Shown one piece after another: positions 4,787 to 8,696 of a DNA stretch of 8,696 nt (its first letter is position 1; every line of letters starts with the position of its first letter). Under the pieces are notes generated by a model. The model searched no databases. It was not told where the DNA came from and saw only the letters and a list, made by a program, of their open reading frames with translations. The position numbers and the translations under genes are program-made. Origin of the DNA: Actinomycetota bacterium (GTDB lineage Bacteria; Actinomycetota; Actinomycetes; Mycobacteriales; Micromonosporaceae); assembly GCA_005885115.1 (NCBI GenBank), contig VAXX01000461.1, positions 1 to 8,696 on the forward strand. The letters run 5' to 3'.

Positions 4787-6484
4787 ATGACCCGCCTGCG
4801 TACCATGCCGGGCGTGCCGACCTTCACGGGTAGCGAGGGTGTCGACAGCGCCGAGGCCGAGCAGCGGCGCTTCGTCGTCTGCGGGGACAACCCGCTGGCC
4901 CTGCGGTTGGTCGACGAGCTGGCCACCCGGTACGGCGGGGAGATCCTCGCCATCGTGCCCTCGGCCAAGAGCGGGTACGGGCCGCGGATCGCCAGCCTGC
5001 CCGGTGTCGAGGTCCTCGAGGCGGGGCGGCTCGACGCCCAGGCGTTCCTGCGGGCCGAGCTCGCCAGCGTCGCCGCGCTGGCGCTGGTGGACCAGGACGA
5101 CGGGGGCAACCTCGACGCCGCACTACTGGCCCGGGAGCTGAACCCGCACCTGCGGATCGTCCTGCGGCTGTTCAACGCCAGCCTCGGCGCCGGGGTACGC
5201 CGGCTCCTCGGCGACTGCGAGGTGCTCTCGGAGTCCGGGATCGCGGCTCCGGCGTTCGTCGCGGCGGCACTGGGCGACGCCGTACCCACGCTGCTGCGGC
5301 TGCCCGGGCCGCCGCTACTCGTGGGGCACCGCGACGCCATCGCGCCGGACCGGGTGATCTGCGGGATCGCGGTGGAGTCCGCGGACGGGGAGCCCGAGCT
5401 GCTTCCCGCCGACCGGCACCGGGCGGACCTGGTGATCGGCACCGCGGAGCAGACCGGGCCCGAACCCGTACGCCGTCGGCGCCGCCATCCGCTACGGTTG
5501 ATCATCCGGCTGGTCGGGCGGCGGTTGCGGCTGCTCCTGGCGGTCCTGGCCGGGCTGGTCCTCGTGGACACGGCGGTGCTGAAGGTCGCCGACGGGATCG
5601 GGTGGTGGCCGGCCGCGTACCAGACCGTCCTCACCGCCTTCGGCGGCGCCAGCCCGAACCCGGGCGCCCCGGTGGCGCAGCAGATCGTCGAGCTGACCCT
5701 GACGGTGGTCGCGGTCGCGCTGATCCCGGTACTCACCGCCGCGGTGGTGGACGCCGTGGTGAAGGCCCGGCTGGCGGCGGGCGGGTTGACCGAGCCGATC
5801 GAGGGGCACGTCGTGGTGGTCGGCCTCGGCAACGTCGGGGCCCGGGTACTGCGGGCGCTGTACGAACTGGGGATCAGCGTCGTCGCCGTGGACCGCGACG
5901 AACAGGCCCGAGGGGTACCGGTGGCCCGCGAGCTGGACCAGCCGCTGGTGATCGGGGACGCGACCCAGGAGCAGACGCTCCAGGCGGCCTCGGTAGGCAC
6001 CTGCCGGGCTCTGATCGTCACGTCCACCGATGACGTCAACAACCTGGAGACCGCGCTGCTCGGCCAGACCATCCAGCCGGACCTGCGGATCGTCCTGCGG
6101 CTGTTCGACGGCGACTTCGCCGAGCGGGTACAGCGCAACTTCCGGATCTCCAGTTCGCGCAGCGTCTCGTACCTGGCCGCCCCGGCCTTCGCCGCCGCCA
6201 TGCTGGGTCGGCAGGTGGTCGACGTGATCCCGGTACGCCGCCGGGTCCTCCTGGTCGCCGAGCTGCCGGTCGGAGCCGGTTCGCCGATCGAGGGCCGTCC
6301 GGTCGCCGAGCTGAACCGGCCACAGGAGTCCCAGGTGCTGGGGATCCGTACCGGCCGGGGCGCGCAGACCCTCTGGTCCCCGCCGACGGGGCGGCGACTG
6401 GTCCGTACCGACCAGTTGATCGTGCTGGCCACCCGGTCCGGCCTGAGCTGGCTGCTGGCCGTCACCGGAGCGGACGAGCAGTAG
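4787..6484 (+). CDS. RCK-2TM-RCK membrane protein (two TrkA-N domains around a two-helix pore), putative ion channel
   Basis: This 565-residue protein has two nucleotide-binding TrkA-N/RCK modules. The first (about 28-170) begins RFVVCGDNPLALRLVDEL and lacks the usual GxGxxG. The second (about 341-480) has VVVGLGNVGARVLRAL, followed by an acidic VAVDRD. The modules share near-repeats: LRIVLRLF at 122-129 and 433-440, each followed by AAPAF about 20-25 residues later. Between them are helices at about 246-266 and 299-323, with a WWPAAYQTVLTAFGGA pore-loop-like segment (273-288). Residues about 485-555 resemble a TrkA-C domain. The layout matches single-chain RCK-gated channels (Castor/Pollux-like), which would bind nucleotide in the cytoplasm and gate ion flow. 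The filter is not TVGYG, so ion selectivity is unknown. ATG 4787 lacks a good Shine-Dalgarno; ATG 4805 and GTG 4814 (leaderless after TACCAT) are in frame and equally possible. Confidence 0.85.
   Translation: MTRLRTMPGVPTFTGSEGVDSAEAEQRRFVVCGDNPLALRLVDELATRYGGEILAIVPSAKSGYGPRIASLPGVEVLEAGRLDAQAFLRAELASVAALALVDQDDGGNLDAALLARELNPHLRIVLRLFNASLGAGVRRLLGDCEVLSESGIAAPAFVAAALGDAVPTLLRLPGPPLLVGHRDAIAPDRVICGIAVESADGEPELLPADRHRADLVIGTAEQTGPEPVRRRRRHPLRLIIRLVGRRLRLLLAVLAGLVLVDTAVLKVADGIGWWPAAYQTVLTAFGGASPNPGAPVAQQIVELTLTVVAVALIPVLTAAVVDAVVKARLAAGGLTEPIEGHVVVVGLGNVGARVLRALYELGISVVAVDRDEQARGVPVARELDQPLVIGDATQEQTLQAASVGTCRALIVTSTDDVNNLETALLGQTIQPDLRIVLRLFDGDFAERVQRNFRISSSRSVSYLAAPAFAAAMLGRQVVDVIPVRRRVLLVAELPVGAGSPIEGRPVAELNRPQESQVLGIRTGRGAQTLWSPPTGRRLVRTDQLIVLATRSGLSWLLAVTGADEQ
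4801..4806 (+). promoter_or_regulatory. Putative -10 box (TACCAT) that would make GTG 4814 a leaderless start
   Basis: TACCAT is followed by seven bases (GCCGGGC) and an in-frame GTG at 4814, the same geometry as at 754-759 and 3266-3271. If this is used, the first nine codons of the longer reading frame are not translated. No -35 is evident. Confidence 0.3.
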
Positions 6485-6539
6485 CGCGCGTGCGTTTTCG
6501 TGGGCGGGAATGCTACTCCCTGAGACATTCACGTGGGAC

Positions 6540-6575
6540 TATGCTCGCGCTGACCCGCGAAACCCCCAGAAGGGA
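6540..6575 (+). promoter_or_regulatory. Putative -10 box (TATGCT) and Shine-Dalgarno (AAGGGA) of the secreted HExxE protein gene
   Basis: TATGCT (6540-6545) lies in the only AT-richer part of the 96-bp gap after the RCK gene. AAGGGA (6570-6575) is five nt before ATG 6581 and fixes that start. No convincing -35 is seen and no strong terminator precedes it, so read-through from the RCK gene cannot be excluded. Confidence 0.4.
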
Positions 6576-6580
6576 CGACC

Positions 6581-8506
6581 ATGGCAGGTGCCGTGTCACG
6601 TAAACGATGGGCGATCCGGGGCGGACTGGCCGGCCTGGCCGTCGGAGCACTGGTCGCCGGCGTGTTCGTCGCCGTCGCGCCGGCGCAGGCCGCTGACGTC
6701 AACCCGTACTCGCCGGCCGCCGGCCACCCGTACCGCCGGGGCGCCGTACCGACGCTTGAGACCGCCCAGAAGATGGCCGCCTACCAGGCGTCCCACCGCA
6801 ACGCCGCGAAACCGGCGTCCCAGCCGCAACTGACCTACGGCGGCGGGGTCGACGGCATCGGGGTCACCACCGGCAAGCCCCGGGTGTACCTCGTCTTCTG
6901 GGGCACCCAGTGGGGCGACCCTGGCACCGACGCCAACGGCAACACCACGTACTCCAACGACGGTGTCGGGATGGCGGCGCGCCTGCAGCAGCTGATGAAG
7001 GGCATCGGCGCGGCGGGCGAGCAGTGGTCCGGGGTGATGACCCAGTACTGCGAGGGCATCGCCAAGGGCGCGACCACCTGCCCGGCGAGTTCCGCGCACG
7101 TCGGGTACCCCACCGGCGGCGCGCTGGCCGGAGTCTGGCTGGACAACGCGGCCAAGGCCCCCGACGCGGCCACCGAGCAGCAGATCGGCGACGAGGCGGT
7201 ACGCGCCGCCTCGCATTTCAACAACACCAGCCCGGGGCTCAACCGCAGCGCGCAGTACGTGGTCGTCTCCCCGCACGGCACCCACCCGGACGGGTTCGAC
7301 ACCCCCAACGGCGGCTTCTGCGCCTGGCACGACTGGAACGGTGACACCAGCCTGACCCCGGGTCCGGTGGTGTCGAAGGTCGGCGACATCGCATTCACCA
7401 ACCTGCCGTACGTGACCGACGCCGGCGGTAACTGCGGGCAGAACTTCGTCAACAAGAACGGCAGCGACGGCGCCCTGGACGGGGTGACGATCGTCGAGGG
7501 GCACGAGTACGCCGAGACGATCACCGACCAGAACCCGGCCGGTGGCTGGCTGGACGGCGGCGGCGAGGAGAACGGCGACAAGTGCGCCTGGATCACGCCG
7601 GGCTCCGGCCCCGGCGCCTCGGCGGACGTACCGTTCGCGACCGGCTCGTTCGCGATGCAGTCCACCTGGGCCGACGACGCCAACGGCGGTACCGGTGACT
7701 GCGCGATGTCGCACCCGATCGTGGGCGGCAACACCGGTGGCAACGACTTCGCCATGTCGATGTCGCCGCAGAGCCAGGTGGTCACCAACACCGCGGCGCA
7801 CACCGTGACGGCGACCGTGTCGGCCCAGGCGGTGGCCGGCTCGCCCGGCTCGGTGACGCTGAAGCTGACCAGCCCGCCCACGGGCGTGACCGGGTCGTTG
7901 AGCCCGACGACCATCCCCCAGGGTGGGTCCTCGACGCTGACCCTGCACGTGGCGGCCGGGATGGCGGTAGGCAACTATCCGGTGGCGGTCACCGGTACCG
8001 CCGGGTCGATCGTCCGCGGCGCGACGCTGGAACTGGCCGTGGTCGGGTCGACCGGCTCGATCTCCAACGGAACGTTCGAGCGGGGCCTGGCCACGTGGAC
8101 CACCTCCGGCAGCGTCACCGCGGTCACCACGTCCGCGGCGATCCACAGTGGCCTGATGGCCGCGCAGATCGGCCAGGATTCGGTATCGCACCAGCAGCCG
8201 GCGCTGACCTCGATCCTGCGCAAGACGTTCACCGTCAAGGCGGGGCAGAGCCACCTGACCATCTGGTACAAGGTGATCTGCGAGGACATCGTGTCACTGG
8301 ACTGGTTCACGGTGACCCTGCGGGACAACACCACCGGCAAGACCTCGACCCTGCTCGGCAGGACCTGCCGGGTGGATTCGACGTTCCAGCGCCTGGCCGC
8401 GACGGTCGTCGCCGGGCACAGCTACACGCTGGTCATGCTCGACCGGGACGACGGCTCCACCGGGGACCCGACGTACGCCTACGTCGACGACGTAGCCACG
8501 TCCTGA
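6581..8506 (+). CDS. Secreted multidomain protein with HExxE motif (EXORDIUM/phi-1-like putative metallopeptidase), Ig-like and jelly-roll-like C-terminal domains
   Basis: This 641-residue protein has a clear signal peptide: basic SRKRWAIR, a hydrophobic stretch at about 14-33, and a cut after APAQA (37). Residues 38-85 are a polar, Ala/Pro-rich spacer. The main domain (about 86-385) starts with GKPRVYLVFWGTQW and has paired cysteines plus EGHEYAETITD (306-316; H308, E309 and E312 as possible metal ligands or catalytic residues), then GGWLD and EENGDKCAW (329-337). This HE..E..TD - W - E..D.C order is seen in plant EXORDIUM/phi-1 proteins and many uncharacterised bacterial secreted proteins; protease activity is not established for them. 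Residues about 388-487 are an Ig-like repeat (FAMSMSPQSQVV...LSPTTIPQGGSSTLTL). Residues about 493-641 (SISNGTFERGLATWTTSG ... YAYVDDV) resemble a carbohydrate-binding jelly roll. AAGGGA five nt before the ATG supports the start. The gene ends 3 bp from a convergent kinase gene. Confidence 0.88.
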   Translation: MAGAVSRKRWAIRGGLAGLAVGALVAGVFVAVAPAQAADVNPYSPAAGHPYRRGAVPTLETAQKMAAYQASHRNAAKPASQPQLTYGGGVDGIGVTTGKPRVYLVFWGTQWGDPGTDANGNTTYSNDGVGMAARLQQLMKGIGAAGEQWSGVMTQYCEGIAKGATTCPASSAHVGYPTGGALAGVWLDNAAKAPDAATEQQIGDEAVRAASHFNNTSPGLNRSAQYVVVSPHGTHPDGFDTPNGGFCAWHDWNGDTSLTPGPVVSKVGDIAFTNLPYVTDAGGNCGQNFVNKNGSDGALDGVTIVEGHEYAETITDQNPAGGWLDGGGEENGDKCAWITPGSGPGASADVPFATGSFAMQSTWADDANGGTGDCAMSHPIVGGNTGGNDFAMSMSPQSQVVTNTAAHTVTATVSAQAVAGSPGSVTLKLTSPPTGVTGSLSPTTIPQGGSSTLTLHVAAGMAVGNYPVAVTGTAGSIVRGATLELAVVGSTGSISNGTFERGLATWTTSGSVTAVTTSAAIHSGLMAAQIGQDSVSHQQPALTSILRKTFTVKAGQSHLTIWYKVICEDIVSLDWFTVTLRDNTTGKTSTLLGRTCRVDSTFQRLAATVVAGHSYTLVMLDRDDGSTGDPTYAYVDDVATS

Positions 8507-8509
8507 GGG

Positions 8510-8696
8510 TCATTCGGCGTTCACCGGAAGGGCGAAGCTGAACCGGGTACCGGTTTCGGTACCCGGTTCAGCCCAGATCCGCCCGCCGTGGGCGTGCACG
8601 ATCTCCTGCGCGATCGCCAGGCCCAGCCCGCTGCCCTCGACCACGCGTCCCCGGGCGGTATCGGCCCGGTAGAACCGGTCGAACACCTTGCTCAGC
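8510..8696 (-). CDS. Sensor histidine kinase, C-terminal end of ATPase domain (5' part outside window)
   Basis: Sixty-one codons and a TGA (8512-8510) are visible. The sequence LSKVFDRFYRADTAR is the F-box region, and GSGLGLAIAQEIVHAHGG is the G2 ATP-lid motif followed by the usual HxGG. It ends IWAEPGTETGTRFSFALPVNAE, the typical final strands of a HATPase_c domain. The protein would autophosphorylate on a His and pass the phosphate to a response regulator, presumably encoded to the right of the window. The sensed signal cannot be known from this end. The 3' end faces the secreted HExxE protein gene with a 3-bp gap. A perfect 16-bp inverted repeat lies inside the coding sequence and constrains the residues AEPGTETGTRFS. 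Confidence 0.93.
   Translation of the reverse strand, partial: LSKVFDRFYRADTARGRVVEGSGLGLAIAQEIVHAHGGRIWAEPGTETGTRFSFALPVNAE
8537..8572 (+). terminator. Perfect 16-bp hairpin, putative terminator for the HExxE protein gene, embedded in the kinase coding sequence
   Basis: Arm GCTGAACCGGGTACCG (8537-8552) and arm CGGTACCCGGTTCAGC (8557-8572) are exactly complementary around a GTTT loop. The stem begins 31 nt after the TGA of the plus-strand gene, a normal distance for a terminator, and has no T-tract, which is acceptable in actinobacteria. It is wholly inside the convergent histidine kinase gene. Function is inferred from position and structure; it could also act on the kinase mRNA. Confidence 0.5.

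Noticed and set aside
4621..6528. 635-codon open frame on the minus strand opposite the RCK gene
   Set aside because: Its Ser/Thr/Arg-rich composition with no domain, and the clear RCK and membrane motifs on the plus strand, show it is a shadow.
1..8696. CRISPR array, tRNA, insertion sequence or integration site
   Set aside because: No spaced direct repeats, cloverleaf-like sequence, transposase motif or terminal inverted repeats were seen on reading both strands.

Overview
The window looks like chromosomal DNA from a high-GC Gram-positive actinobacterium. Codons end in G or C almost throughout. Several genes have Sec/Tat-type signal peptides, and at least three starts fit a leaderless pattern (a TAnnnT box 6-7 nt before the start codon). 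A filamentous actinomycete, perhaps of the Micromonosporaceae, is my impression; the family-level guess is weak. I see no tRNA, rRNA, insertion sequence, CRISPR array or integrase.

Layout, left to right. (1) Positions 1-747, minus strand: 5' part of a two-domain peptidoglycan hydrolase (lysozyme-like plus NlpC/P60), cut by the window edge just after its catalytic Cys. (2) Positions 825-1616, plus strand, divergent from it: a DUF4255/Pvc16_N protein, the family of the tail-terminator cap of extracellular contractile injection systems (eCIS). These two suggest that the window begins at the edge of an eCIS locus whose sheath, tube, baseplate and ATPase genes would lie to the left. (3) Positions 1613-3258, minus strand: an ABC exporter half-transporter whose membrane part and ATPase part are in different frames. 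The join coincides with loss of about 28 residues that normally form TM6, so the gene is broken here or mis-assembled. Its stop codon overlaps that of the DUF4255 gene within one CTAG. (4) Positions 3295-4533, minus strand: a secreted SGNH/GDSL esterase 36 bp upstream of the ABC gene, possibly in the same transcript. (5) Positions 4534-4786: a divergent intergenic region with a tandem octamer, a perfect 16-bp hairpin and a 21-bp near-palindrome. (6) About 4787-6484, plus strand: a membrane protein of RCK-2TM-RCK design (TrkA-N domains flanking a two-helix pore). (7) Positions 6581-8506, plus strand: a large secreted protein with an HExxE motif resembling the EXORDIUM/phi-1 type, an Ig-like domain and a C-terminal jelly-roll-like domain. 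(8) Positions 8510-8696, minus strand: C-terminal end of a sensor histidine kinase. A perfect 16-bp hairpin inside it may terminate the gene arriving from the left.

Only genes 1 and 2 look like one functional module (eCIS assembly or delivery). The rest read as ordinary actinobacterial envelope and secretion genes: an exporter, a secreted esterase, an ion-conductance protein, a secreted putative metalloprotein and a sensor kinase. Nothing in the sequence ties them into one pathway.
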